A stretch of DNA of 64,000 nucleotides from CAZWSX01 sp964636985. Its GTDB lineage: Bacteria > Planctomycetota > Planctomycetia > Pirellulales > Pirellulaceae. Under the pieces are notes generated by a model that made no database searches, was not told the origin of the DNA, and saw nothing but the letters and a program-made list of their open reading frames with translations. Of this stretch, positions 34,467-43,059 are shown piece after piece. Within the stretch, counting starts at the first letter, position 1. Each line of letters starts with the position of its first letter. The DNA lies in contig CAZWSX010000020.1 in assembly GCA_964636985.1 (NCBI GenBank), forward strand, positions 1-64,000, read 5' to 3'. The translations under genes and the position numbers were made by a program.

Positions 34467-35366
34467 CTAAGCAGCTTTCTTTTCCGCACGCTCATCGGCA
34501 TGCGTGGTCGCTACGATGACAATCCCGTGGCGATTGGCGAAATCGAGAACTTCCGCTCGGTCGAGAAACACCGTCTGATCCGCTTCAACGGCTAACACAG
34601 CACCGCGCGCTGTCTTGATGTTTTCGAGCGTCTGCCGGCCGATGGTCGGCATATCAAACCGGCGGTCTTGCTGTGGCTTGGCTGTCTTCACAACCACAAA
34701 GCCACCCTGCGGGCAAAGTTCACCGGCGCGGCGGATGCACTCGTCCGTTCCTTCGATCGCTTCGACGGCAATCACGGCCTGACCTTTGACGATGACGGTT
34801 TGCCCGACGTCGAGCCGCCCCATCTCCTTGGCGAGCTTCCAGCCAAAGGCCACATCGCGCTGCTGAGCCGCCGAGAGACCACGCTGAGTGAGTGTGCCGT
34901 GTTTCACGATCAACTCCGGAACCAAATCGACCGCGGGTAACAGTTCAACACCGCCACGAGCGTAACCTTCGCAGACGGCCGAGAGGAGCGAATCATCCTT
35001 ACGGTCGCGCGTGCCTGAAATGAAGTGCGGAAAGAACGTGCGGATCGTCGTCCAATCGGGCAAGTGTTCGAGCCAGCCCCAGCGACCATACAGAATCTTG
35101 TGCTTAAAGATCTTCCCTGCCAGCGTCGCCTTTCGGACGCCATGCTTGCGAAAGAATCGCAGCTGCCGCCCCATTCCACCCACGCTGCTCGGCAGATAGC
35201 CATCGCAGATCTTGGCCAAGTCTGCATCGGCATGGCCGGCAATTCCAGCGCAGTAAACGCGACGCCCTGTCTGTTTCAGAGTTTCAGCCACGACCAGCGG
35301 AAATCGCCCCCAACCAGCAACCAGCCCAACCGGTTCGTTGATAGGGAGAGTCACGCAGCCGTCCAT
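34467..35366 (-). CDS. lpxI: UDP-2,3-diacylglucosamine pyrophosphatase LpxI
   Basis: A 299-residue protein that hydrolyses UDP-2,3-diacylglucosamine to lipid X in lipid A synthesis. It has the DUF1009/LpxI pattern: VGLVAGWGRFPLVVAETLKQ, FRKHGVRKATLAGKI, SLLSAVCEGYARGGVEL, FGWKLAKEMGRLDVGQTVIV, and KGQAVIAVEAIEGTDECIRR. The latter two frame the catalytic domain. ATG 35366 is used; the open frame upstream runs through repeat elements. It is downstream of lpxD on the same strand. Confidence 0.92.
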   Translation of the reverse strand: MDGCVTLPINEPVGLVAGWGRFPLVVAETLKQTGRRVYCAGIAGHADADLAKICDGYLPSSVGGMGRQLRFFRKHGVRKATLAGKIFKHKILYGRWGWLEHLPDWTTIRTFFPHFISGTRDRKDDSLLSAVCEGYARGGVELLPAVDLVPELIVKHGTLTQRGLSAAQQRDVAFGWKLAKEMGRLDVGQTVIVKGQAVIAVEAIEGTDECIRRAGELCPQGGFVVVKTAKPQQDRRFDMPTIGRQTLENIKTARGAVLAVEADQTVFLDRAEVLDFANRHGIVIVATTHADERAEKKAA

Positions 35367-35376
35367 AATCTTCAAC

Positions 35377-35401
35377 GTAGGACGGACAATCCTGTCCGTC
35401 C
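35377..35401 (+). repeat. Dispersed hairpin repeat, copy D
   Basis: GTAG followed by GACGGACAATCCTGTCCGTC and a further C, giving a perfect 9-bp palindrome around ATCC. It lies between lpxD and lpxI, 10 bases upstream of the lpxI ATG. Confidence 0.75.
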
Positions 35402-35425
35402 GTAGCAATGTCTTTCTGCCACGCA

Positions 35426-35450
35426 CACTGGCGTCTTTAGGACGCCAGTG
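35426..35450. repeat. Perfect 10-bp hairpin between lpxD and lpxI
   Basis: CACTGGCGTC-TTTAG-GACGCCAGTG, a perfect 10-bp stem with a 5-base loop, followed by CCACCCACTC. It has no T-run on either side, so it is not a classic terminator. It is of the kind often seen as an interspersed hairpin in planctomycete genomes (from memory). Confidence 0.65.
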
Positions 35451-35487
35451 CCACCCACTCTCGACCCTGGAACCTGACGCCTGGAGC

Positions 35488-36669
35488 CTAGTCCACAAAC
35501 TCCGTCGCCTTTTCACTGCGTGAGTGCGAAGTATCGATTCGCGAACGGAAATGCGCACCGTTAAGCCCGTTGGTCGCATGGCCATTATTTGGCTCTTCAG
35601 TTATCCGTTCCGGCGCCGGCTCGCTGAGGGCCTCTTGATGCGTTTCGATCATCTTTTGCAAACGCTTGAGTTCTTTGCGCATCTCGGGCAGCTTGTAAGA
35701 GGCAGCCCACACCAGCATTTGTTCGCGCTCGGGAATGGCCGGGCTTCCGACTAGAGTCACGCCGGGTGGGACATCGTTCATCACGCCCGCTTGAGCGCAG
35801 ATGATCGAACGGTCGCCGATATGGACGTGATCGCGAACGCCGGCCTGACCAGCGAGAACAACGTAATCGCCGGTGGTCGCACTTCCGGCGATGCCGACAT
35901 GCGAGCAGATCAGGTTCTGCCGACCAATGCGGCAGTTGTGGGCGATCATTACCTGGTTATCGATCTTGGTCCCTTCGCCGATGTAGGTGTGGCCGTAGGT
36001 TCCCCGGTCGATGGTGGTGCAGGCTCCGATTTCGACATCGTTAGCCACTTCGACCCAGCCGAGTTGTGCCGAGCGACGGAAGTGCCCGCCGGTCCGCTCG
36101 TAGCCGAAGCCGTAGGCACCTAGAACCGAACCGGCATGGACAACCACGCGGTCGCCGAGCTTAGTGTTTTCGTACAGAACGACATTAGGGAAGAGCTCGA
36201 CCTGCCGTCCCAGTTGGCAGCCGCGCATCACCTGCGCGCCGGCGTGGAGAACGCAGCCTTCTTCGATGGAGACGTGCTCGCCAACCACGACCCGCGGCGC
36301 AATCTTGACATTCGCACCCACAAAAGCCGTTGGATGCACCACTGCGGACGGATCGACTTCGGCAGTCGCATCGATCCCCGGATTCGCTACCGTGCGTTCT
36401 GGGCGAAGCTTTTCAATGAGTGTCGCGAACGCCGCGTGGACGTTGTCGACGACAATATAGGGAATGCCTTCTGGCGTGAAGTTGTCCGACACAATCACGG
36501 CCGAGGCCTTCGACTGGGCGATCTGCGAGGCGAGCTTGGGGTTGTCGGCGAGTGTGATATCCCCTTCGCGGGCATCACGAATGATGGCAGCACCGGAGAT
36601 GACCAGCCAGCCGTCCCCTTGCAGTCGGCCTCCTAGAAACTTGGCAATATCGCGTAGGGCCATGGCCAT
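35488..36669 (-). CDS. lpxD: UDP-3-O-(3-hydroxyacyl)glucosamine N-acyltransferase LpxD
   Basis: A 393-residue protein that N-acylates UDP-3-O-acylglucosamine from acyl-ACP. The N-terminal uridine-binding domain (GDITLADNPKLASQIAQSKA) is followed by a left-handed beta-helix of hexapeptide repeats (for example VVVGEHVSIEEGCVLHAGA). NQVMIAHNCRIGRQNLICSH holds the catalytic His. The C-terminal 60 residues add a coiled coil (KLPEMRKELKRLQKMIETHQ) and a charged tail longer than E. coli LpxD (341 residues). ATG 36669 is chosen; 36663 is also in frame. Confidence 0.95.
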   Translation of the reverse strand: MAMALRDIAKFLGGRLQGDGWLVISGAAIIRDAREGDITLADNPKLASQIAQSKASAVIVSDNFTPEGIPYIVVDNVHAAFATLIEKLRPERTVANPGIDATAEVDPSAVVHPTAFVGANVKIAPRVVVGEHVSIEEGCVLHAGAQVMRGCQLGRQVELFPNVVLYENTKLGDRVVVHAGSVLGAYGFGYERTGGHFRRSAQLGWVEVANDVEIGACTTIDRGTYGHTYIGEGTKIDNQVMIAHNCRIGRQNLICSHVGIAGSATTGDYVVLAGQAGVRDHVHIGDRSIICAQAGVMNDVPPGVTLVGSPAIPEREQMLVWAASYKLPEMRKELKRLQKMIETHQEALSEPAPERITEEPNNGHATNGLNGAHFRSRIDTSHSRSEKATEFVD

Positions 36670-36929
36670 CGATAGGACTCCATTCCAATATCTAGGTCGA
36701 CGACCGGTTGCCTTTTCCCGGGTGCCGTAATCACACTGCGAATCTGCCGTTGCCGTACACAGTGGTCGATGTAAACAGGGGCGTATGCTACAGGGATGGT
36801 CGACCCGGCAACAAGGGAGATTTGCCCGGTCGCTAGCGTCGCTCGACTCCACGAGATCGCAGGTGCAGCGGAGTGCGAAAGGCTGGTAAGCTAGGCAGGA
36901 TGGCGGGCGAGTTTTTGCGGAGAGGGACC

Positions 36930-37196
36930 ATGGCCGAGATGACCATTCGACTGATTACGAATCCGCAAACGGGAAAGAAGGACCTCGTTGTTTCTCTCTC
37001 GCACGATAGCGATTCGCTTCCCCACGAGCATGAAGAACTCCACCGCCGCTTGGTAAACCGAATTCTAGAAGGGGGCCTCGCGACCCAAGACGAACTTGGG
37101 CAACTCGTTATCGAACGCGAACAAGGATCGCAGGTGGCACCGCCAGCATCGATTCCCAACGAGCCAACTCAGGAAGGCATCAGCCAAGGGGAATAG
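36930..37196 (+). CDS. Small protein of unknown function (88 aa)
   Basis: An 88-residue protein. Its main visible segment is TIRLITNPQTGKKDLVVSLS, then HDSDSLPHEHEELHRRLVNR, an acidic/His-rich stretch, and a Pro/Gln-rich tail. There is no signal peptide or membrane segment. ATG 36930 is preceded by GAGAGGG. It is transcribed towards ald, 83 bases upstream of that gene. I do not recognise the family, though short homologues in planctomycetes seem likely. Confidence 0.6.
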   Translation: MAEMTIRLITNPQTGKKDLVVSLSHDSDSLPHEHEELHRRLVNRILEGGLATQDELGQLVIEREQGSQVAPPASIPNEPTQEGISQGE

Positions 37197-37279
37197 AAGT
37201 ATTAACCGCGGCATGGTGCTACAACCCGGCTCGCCCGATAATGGCAGCCAATCCGTTCTTCCGCCAAAGGAATCGCAGC

Positions 37280-38377
37280 ATGATCATTGGTGTCCCGAAA
37301 GAGTCCAAGCGTGACGAATATCGCGTGGCGATGTTGCCTGTGGGAGTGGAGGAACTGACTCGCGGCGGACACCGGGTGTTGATTGAGAAAGGTGCGGGCA
37401 TCGGCTCGGGCATCACCGACGCCGAGTACGCCGAGGCCGGAGCCGTATTGGTCGCATCGGCCACTCAGGTGTTTGGCGAAGCGAACCTGATTGTCAAAGT
37501 GAAAGAGCCTCTTCCCCCCGAGTGGCCCCTCATTCGCAAAGGGCAAACCCTCTTTACCTATTTTCACTTTGCCGCCGATCGTGATCTGACCGACGCGATG
37601 CTCAAAAGTGGCGCCTATTGTTTCGCATACGAGACGCTCAAAGATCCCCAAGGACGATTGCCGCTTCTCACGCCCATGAGCGAAGTCGCCGGCCGGATGA
37701 GCATTCAGGAAGGGGCCAAGTTCCTCGAGAAACCTCAACTCGGCCGAGGAATCTTGCTTGCAGGCGTGCCAGGCGTGGCCCCTGCACACGTAACGATCCT
37801 GGGCGGTGGCGTCGTTGGCGCGAATGCCGCCCGCATCGCGGCTGGCTTTCAGGCGGACGTCGCGATTCTCGATGTGAACATGGATCGCCTCCGCTATCTC
37901 GACGACATCATGCCGGCGAACGTGAACTGCCTTTACAGCGACCGGCACACGATCCGGCAAGAACTTCGGCTGGCCGACTTGGTGATCGGCTCGGTCCTCA
38001 TTCCCGGTGCCAAGGCACCGCGACTCGTCTCTCGCGAAGATCTCAAGTTGATGAAGCCGGGCGCCGTGATCATCGACGTCGCGATCGACCAAGGGGGCTG
38101 TATTGAGACCAGCCGTCCCACGACGCATAGTGATCCGGTCTACTTGGTTGACGACGTATTGCACTACTGCGTGACGAACATGCCCGGTGCGGTGGGGCGA
38201 ACAAGCACGTTTGCCCTTTGCAATGTCACGCTGCCATGGGTTCTGCGGCTCGCGAGTTCGAGTCCCGACGTCGCTGCGGCAAACTCGCCGGCGTTAACTG
38301 CGGCGCTCAACATCCGGGGCGGCCAGGTCACCAACGCGGCAGTTGCTGAGACATTTGGCCTGCCTTTGGCCGTTTGA
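37280..38377 (+). CDS. ald: Alanine dehydrogenase
   Basis: A 365-residue protein, standard length, interconverting L-alanine and pyruvate plus ammonia with NAD. It begins MIIGVPKESKRDEYRVAMLP, the substrate-binding region. It has TPMSEVAGRMSIQEGAKFLE, the Rossmann motif TILGGGVVGANAARIAAGFQ, and the C-terminal VTNMPGAVGRTSTFALCNVT. ATG 37280 is preceded by AAGGA. The sulfatase gene begins 16 bases after its stop, suggesting co-transcription without an obvious functional link. Confidence 0.95.
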   Translation: MIIGVPKESKRDEYRVAMLPVGVEELTRGGHRVLIEKGAGIGSGITDAEYAEAGAVLVASATQVFGEANLIVKVKEPLPPEWPLIRKGQTLFTYFHFAADRDLTDAMLKSGAYCFAYETLKDPQGRLPLLTPMSEVAGRMSIQEGAKFLEKPQLGRGILLAGVPGVAPAHVTILGGGVVGANAARIAAGFQADVAILDVNMDRLRYLDDIMPANVNCLYSDRHTIRQELRLADLVIGSVLIPGAKAPRLVSREDLKLMKPGAVIIDVAIDQGGCIETSRPTTHSDPVYLVDDVLHYCVTNMPGAVGRTSTFALCNVTLPWVLRLASSSPDVAAANSPALTAALNIRGGQVTNAAVAETFGLPLAV

Positions 38378-38393
38378 TGGCCTGGAGAGCGTG

Positions 38394-39932
38394 ATGAAAG
38401 GGCTGCTGCGAAGATTCTTCGTCTTGGCGATCCTGCTGCTCGTCGCAGGTGACCGCCAAGTTGCGGCCAAGGCTCCCAACATCCTCTTTATCTTCGCTGA
38501 CGACCTTACTTGTCAGGCGCTCAGCACTTATGGCGACGAGCGGAAGCTGCTCGATACACCGAACATTGACCGAGTGGCCCAGCAGGGGATGCGATTCGAT
38601 CGCTGCCTGGTGACCAATTCGATTTGTGGTCCCAGCCGCGCGACGATCCTCACAGGAAAATATTCGCACAAAAACGGCTTCTACAACAACACCAACAGCC
38701 GCTTCGATAGTTCGCAAACGACGTTTGTGAAGATGCTCAAGGACGCCGGTTACGCGACGTCGCTGGTCGGAAAATGGCACCTAGTCAGCGAACCCGTTGG
38801 TTTCGACCACTGGTGCATCCTGCCGGGGCAGGGACTCTACTACAACCCGCCGATGATCGAGAACGGCAAGCAAATCAAGACCAGCGGCTACGTGACCGAT
38901 ATCGTCACGGACAAGTCGATCGCGTGGCTGAAGCACCGTGACAAATCAAAGCCGTTCCTCTTGATGGCGCAGCACAAAGCGCCCCATCGCGAGTGGGCAC
39001 CGCCGCTGCGGCACCTAGGCTGGAACGGCGACCGCGTCTTCGAGGAACCGAAGACCCTCTTCGATGATTATGCCGGAAGAAGCAAAGCAGTTTCGGATCA
39101 CGATATGGGGCTCGATCGCACGTTCACGGCGCTCGACGCCAAGCTCAAATACCCGCCGAATATGACAGAAGAACAAAAAGCGGAGTGGGACAAGTATTAC
39201 GCCCTGGTGAACGACGCCTTCGCCAAGCAAAACCTAAGCGGCGAGGCCCTGGTGCGCTGGCGTTACCAGCGCTATTTGCACGACTATCTGGCATGCGTGA
39301 AAGCCGTCGATGAGAGTATTGGGCAATTGATGGCCGCGCTGGATGAGGAAGGAATCGCCGACGAGACGCTCGTCGTCATTTCGTCCGACCAAGGGTTCTT
39401 TCTTGGCGAACACGGCTGGTTCGATAAGCGGTGGATCTTCGAAGAGTCGCTCCGTACGCCGCTGGTGATGAAGTGGCCCAAGAATATCCAGCCAGGAACG
39501 AGCACCAATAAGATTGTCTCGCTGCTCGATTTCGCCGAGACGTTCTTAGAAGCAGGCGGCGTCGAGGCGTCCAAGGAGATGCAAGGTCGCAGCTTAGTTC
39601 CCTTGATGCGTGGCGAAACGCCTGCCGATTGGCGGACTAGCTTGTATTACCACTATTACGAGTTTCCGGAGCCGCACCGTGTTCGCCCGCACGTGGGCGT
39701 GGTCACCGATCGCTACAAGTTGATTCACTACTACGGAACCGATGTGGACGACTGGGAACTGCTCGATCGGGAACTTGATCCTCTCGAGACCAAGAGTTTT
39801 TACAACGCACCCGATCACGCTGCGACTGTGGCCGAACTCAAGGACGAGTTGGAACGACTCCGGGTGGAAGTCGACGACGTGAAGCCCACGCCGTCGAAGG
39901 CATTCGGTAACCAACCGCTCAATGGCAAATAG
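38394..39932 (+). CDS. Exported formylglycine-type sulfatase
   Basis: A 512-residue protein with a signal peptide (FVLAILLLVAGDRQVAA). The motif ICGPSRATILTGKY contains CxPSR, where Cys78 is converted to formylglycine. Metal-binding FADDL and the later SDQGFFLGEHGWFDKRWIFE are typical of S1 sulfatases. Arylsulfatase-type enzymes desulfate polysaccharides such as heparin-like or marine glycans. It lies 16 bases after ald; GGAG is 6 bases before ATG 38394. Planctomycetes carry many such genes. The substrate is unknown. Confidence 0.92.
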   Translation: MKGLLRRFFVLAILLLVAGDRQVAAKAPNILFIFADDLTCQALSTYGDERKLLDTPNIDRVAQQGMRFDRCLVTNSICGPSRATILTGKYSHKNGFYNNTNSRFDSSQTTFVKMLKDAGYATSLVGKWHLVSEPVGFDHWCILPGQGLYYNPPMIENGKQIKTSGYVTDIVTDKSIAWLKHRDKSKPFLLMAQHKAPHREWAPPLRHLGWNGDRVFEEPKTLFDDYAGRSKAVSDHDMGLDRTFTALDAKLKYPPNMTEEQKAEWDKYYALVNDAFAKQNLSGEALVRWRYQRYLHDYLACVKAVDESIGQLMAALDEEGIADETLVVISSDQGFFLGEHGWFDKRWIFEESLRTPLVMKWPKNIQPGTSTNKIVSLLDFAETFLEAGGVEASKEMQGRSLVPLMRGETPADWRTSLYYHYYEFPEPHRVRPHVGVVTDRYKLIHYYGTDVDDWELLDRELDPLETKSFYNAPDHAATVAELKDELERLRVEVDDVKPTPSKAFGNQPLNGK

Positions 39933-40006
39933 CTAGGCTGGTTCTTCATACGATCTTTAATCCGCGAAGTGATAATTCGGGGTTTCAGGTCGAATGAGCC
40001 CCAGTC

Positions 40007-42577
40007 ATGCGTAAACGTGCCGCTTCAAAGCGACCGCCTTCGATCGGCTTGCGCGAGGGGAATGCCGAAACTCCCTCGCCCTTGACCTCGCCGCGCCCCG
40101 AAGCGCCGATTGGTGCCTGGGATTGGTTCTTCTCTTGGCCAGGATTGATCCTGTTAGCCGTGTTGACGTTGGCCCTCTATTCGCCTGCCATCTCAGGTGG
40201 CTTCATCTGGGACGACGACGACTACGTCGAGAACAACGAATCGCTGCGAACACTCGACGGACTTCGCCGCATCTGGACCGATACCAAGTCGACTCCCCAG
40301 TATTACCCGCTGGTTCATACCACATTCTGGATCGAGTACCGGCTGTGGGGATTGAAGCCGCTTGGATTTCACGTCGTCAATCTCTTGCTCCACGCGACGT
40401 CGGCGTGGCTCTTTGGTCGACTGCTGCGGATGCTGGAGATTCCCGGCGCCATCCTGGGGGCATTGCTCCTTGCGGTCCATCCCGTTTGTGTCGAGTCGGT
40501 CGCGTGGATTACTGAACGCAAGAATGCGCTTGCAATGTTTTTCTACTTGCTCGGTTTCACGTGCTACCTGCGAGCGGTGCAGGGGCAGGCCGCTGGAGCA
40601 GTAGGTTTCTCGCCGAAAGGGGCTCGCTACTACGGACTCTTTCTGCTGTGCTTTGTGGCCGCGATGCTGAGCAAGACCGTTGCGTTCAGCCTTCCGGCGG
40701 CGATCTTGGTGGTTCTTTGGTGGCGTGACGGGCGCGTTGCGTGGCAACATGCTGTGCGGATGCTGCCGGCGATTGTCGTTGGGCTCCCGCTGGCGCTGAC
40801 AACAGCCCGTTTGGAGAGAACGCAAGTCGGCGCCATAGGGCTTGAATTTCACCAGACGTTCTCGGAGCGGCTTTTGGTGGCAGGACGGGCGATTTGGTTC
40901 TACGCCGGAAAAGTCGTGTTTCCGTATCCGCTCGCCTTTTCCTACGAGCGTTGGCGCGTCGATCCAAATCGCATCAGCGACTGGCTTTACCCGATCTCGG
41001 CGATCGTTTTCGTTCTCTGTCTTGTCTTGGTGGCGTGGATTTACCGAACGCGTCTCGGACGAGCGCCGCTCGCTGCGGCCCTTCTCTTCGGCGGGACGTT
41101 GTTTCCGGCAATCGGCTTTTTCGACGTCTATCCGTTTCGCTACTCGTACGTTGCCGACCACTTCCAATATCTGGCGATCTTGGGACCGCTGGCACTCATT
41201 GCCGCAGTTCTCGTACGCAGTGATTTCAGAACCGTCTCGCCTTACCAGTCGAGTTGGATGCGTTTCGCGTGCGGCTTGGGGATTGTCGCGATTCTCTCCG
41301 CGCTGACGTTCGTCCAGTGCCGGGACTACCGCGATTTGGAGACGCTTTGGACGCGAACTCTCCAGAAAAGCCCCAAAGCCTTCATCGCGTGGAACAACTT
41401 GGGGGTACTCCGCTTCGAGCAGGAGCGAACCGTGGAAGCGATTCGTTGTTTTGAAAATGCGGCTCAACACGGGCACCAGTTCTACAATGCCCGCAGCAAT
41501 CTCGCGAGCGCTTATCTGGAGTTGAATGAGCCCGAAAAGGCTTTGGAGTATGCTTTGGAAGCGAAGCGACTCTATGGAGAAGAAAGCCCCGGAGTGCCCA
41601 TGCGCCCCTGCGAGGCATCCGTTAAAGCGGACGAGGTCATCGCTTTGGTGGACCTTTCCAACGGCCGCGTCGCGCAAGCAAAAGAGCGTTTTGAAAAGTT
41701 GGCCGCGTTTGACGTTGATATCGAAACTTCGATCGCCTCGGCAACCGTGCTGGGTATTCTGTGCGACGCGGCGGGTGAGACGTCGGCCGCGGAGGCGTAT
41801 CGCCTGCGTGCTCGCGAATTGGCGGCTGGAATTCCAGCCAGAGCCTGGTTGATCGTCGAGACGCTCGATCGATTCAAGCGGTCGGAGGAAGCCACGCAAC
41901 TGGCGGTTCGCATGATCGAGAGCCAGTTGCGCGACGCCAGGGAGCAGATTCGTCCGCAAGAGGCGGCGCTCGCGTTACGATTGCTGATTCGGTCGGATCG
42001 AATCGAGGAAGCTAGCGCACAAGGCGAGCGTCTCGCTGCGCGAGGAATTTCCAGCACGGGCTTTCTCGCCAATCGCGGCGTTGCTTATGCGCGGCTCGGG
42101 GCTTTCGACAAGGCCATCGTGATGTTTCGGACGGCGCTTGCAGCCGATCCAGAAAACGCGGAGGTTCATGCCAATCTCGCGATGGCGCTTCTTCAAGTAG
42201 GCAAACCACGCGAGGCTCTTTCGGAACTCCATCTCGCCGAACAAGCACCCCATTGCGATATCGCGATCCGAAGACTTCGTGCGTGGGTTCTCGCAGCGCA
42301 TCCAGATTTGTCGGTGGTCGATTCCGCTCGCGCGCTATTGCTCGCCGAACAACTCGTTCGTGACACGGACGGAAAAGATCCGACCATGATCGATACTCTG
42401 GCATCCGCCTTGGCATCCGCTTCTCGATTTGCCGAGGCCGTGGAAAACAATCAGCAGGCAGAGGAATTGGCCCGGCGACTAGGCGATGCCGACTTGGCCG
42501 CCGCCATTTCCCAAAGGCGGCTCCTGTTTGTGAAGAATCAACGCTTCGTCGACGAAAGCCTATCTCCCGCCAAGTAA
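40007..42577 (+). CDS. TMTC-like polytopic membrane protein with TPR repeats
   Basis: An 856-residue protein. Residues 40-440 contain about 9-11 hydrophobic helices; the acidic SGGFIWDDDDYVENNESLRT and YPLVHTTFWIEYRLWGLKPLGFHVVNLLLH segments are typical of GT-C/TMTC O-mannosyltransferase-like proteins. Residues 450-830 are TPR units (for example NAEVHANLAMALLQVGKPRE). TMTC proteins glycosylate secreted or membrane proteins in animals; the bacterial role is inferred from family resemblance. A short Pro-rich leader (residues 1-40) precedes the first helix. The gene stands alone upstream of the nrdJ region. Confidence 0.8.
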   Translation: MRKRAASKRPPSIGLREGNAETPSPLTSPRPEAPIGAWDWFFSWPGLILLAVLTLALYSPAISGGFIWDDDDYVENNESLRTLDGLRRIWTDTKSTPQYYPLVHTTFWIEYRLWGLKPLGFHVVNLLLHATSAWLFGRLLRMLEIPGAILGALLLAVHPVCVESVAWITERKNALAMFFYLLGFTCYLRAVQGQAAGAVGFSPKGARYYGLFLLCFVAAMLSKTVAFSLPAAILVVLWWRDGRVAWQHAVRMLPAIVVGLPLALTTARLERTQVGAIGLEFHQTFSERLLVAGRAIWFYAGKVVFPYPLAFSYERWRVDPNRISDWLYPISAIVFVLCLVLVAWIYRTRLGRAPLAAALLFGGTLFPAIGFFDVYPFRYSYVADHFQYLAILGPLALIAAVLVRSDFRTVSPYQSSWMRFACGLGIVAILSALTFVQCRDYRDLETLWTRTLQKSPKAFIAWNNLGVLRFEQERTVEAIRCFENAAQHGHQFYNARSNLASAYLELNEPEKALEYALEAKRLYGEESPGVPMRPCEASVKADEVIALVDLSNGRVAQAKERFEKLAAFDVDIETSIASATVLGILCDAAGETSAAEAYRLRARELAAGIPARAWLIVETLDRFKRSEEATQLAVRMIESQLRDAREQIRPQEAALALRLLIRSDRIEEASAQGERLAARGISSTGFLANRGVAYARLGAFDKAIVMFRTALAADPENAEVHANLAMALLQVGKPREALSELHLAEQAPHCDIAIRRLRAWVLAAHPDLSVVDSARALLLAEQLVRDTDGKDPTMIDTLASALASASRFAEAVENNQQAEELARRLGDADLAAAISQRRLLFVKNQRFVDESLSPAK

Positions 42578-42642
42578 ATCAGAAAAACTTTTAGTCATTT
42601 GTGAAAGTTGGCGCATGCTAGCATGAAGGTCTGTTGAACCCG

Positions 42643-42666
42643 AAGTTGTTGTCCGAAAACGACTTA
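42643..42666. repeat. Palindromic direct repeat, copy 1
   Basis: AAGTTGTTGTCCGAAA then ACGACTTA; its arms AAGTTGTT/AACGACTT form an 8-bp palindrome with one G-U pair. The second copy starts 77 bases later. Confidence 0.5.
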
Positions 42667-42719
42667 GGCGCCTTACGGAATGCGGATGGGGCAGCTGGCG
42701 ATTGGTTGCGGGACGCCGT

Positions 42720-42743
42720 AAGTTGTTGCGACAAAATGACTTA
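42720..42743. repeat. Palindromic direct repeat, copy 2
   Basis: AAGTTGTTGCGACAAAA then TGACTTA; 19 of 24 bases match copy 1, and both palindromic arms are kept. It ends 21 bases before the -35-like TTGACT, a typical activator or repressor position. Confidence 0.5.
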
Positions 42744-42764
42744 AGATGGATCGCAAGAAACTTA

Positions 42765-42792
42765 TTGACTCGCGAAAGTGAATCGCTAGACT
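42765..42792 (+). promoter_or_regulatory. Probable sigma70-type promoter of nrdJ
   Basis: TTGACT (42765-42770), a 16-base spacer and TAGACT (42787-42792). Transcription would start near 42799-42800, giving a leader of about 285 bases. Confidence 0.45.
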
Positions 42793-42800
42793 CTGCACCT

Positions 42801-42849
42801 ACACCAAATGTTGTGGCAGCATGAAGTGGCTAAATACAACCTATGGTGG
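42801..42849. promoter_or_regulatory. Two NrdR-box-like sites
   Basis: ACACCAAATGTTGTGG (42801-42816) and ATACAACCTATGGTGG (42834-42849) match the NrdR box ACACWATATATWGTGT at about 12 and 11 of 16 positions. Their start-to-start distance is 33 bases (31-32 is usual). They sit at the predicted transcription start, a normal repressor position. Confidence 0.5.
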
Positions 42850-42850
42850 T

Positions 42851-42878
42851 CCGTTTGCGGCGAATCTACGCCAAACGG
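42851..42878 (+). other. Strong leader hairpin
   Basis: CCGTTT(GC)GGCG-AATCTA-CGCCAAACGG, a 10-bp stem with a two-base bulge, just downstream of the second NrdR-like site. It is part of the untranslated leader of nrdJ. Confidence 0.6.
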
Positions 42879-43028
42879 CACTTTTCGTGGTGGACTGTCG
42901 TATAGGATTCTTTTCCCAAGGTGGGGCGAATGGAGAGTCGTCTTACTTGGCCAAAATCGTGGCAGTCCGTTCTCGTTTACTGTAAATTAGTACATTAGTT
43001 TCGGATTGTCTTACGATACAAAAAGCGG

Positions 43029-43059
43029 GGGCCGGAAGCTCCGTTCTGGGCCCTTTTTT
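43029..43059 (+). terminator. Intrinsic terminator in the nrdJ leader (attenuator candidate)
   Basis: GGGCCGGAA-GCTCCG-TTCTGGGCCC (one bulged G) followed by TTTTTT, ending 9 bases before the AAGGAG ribosome-binding site (43069-43074) of nrdJ. A terminator so placed must be bypassed for expression. Confidence 0.65.

Noticed and set aside
40193..41959. 588-codon minus-strand open frame opposite the TMTC-like gene
   Set aside because: The + strand frame shows membrane helices and TPRs; the minus frame is Arg/Glu/Gln-rich with no domain, as expected of a shadow of GC-rich coding DNA.
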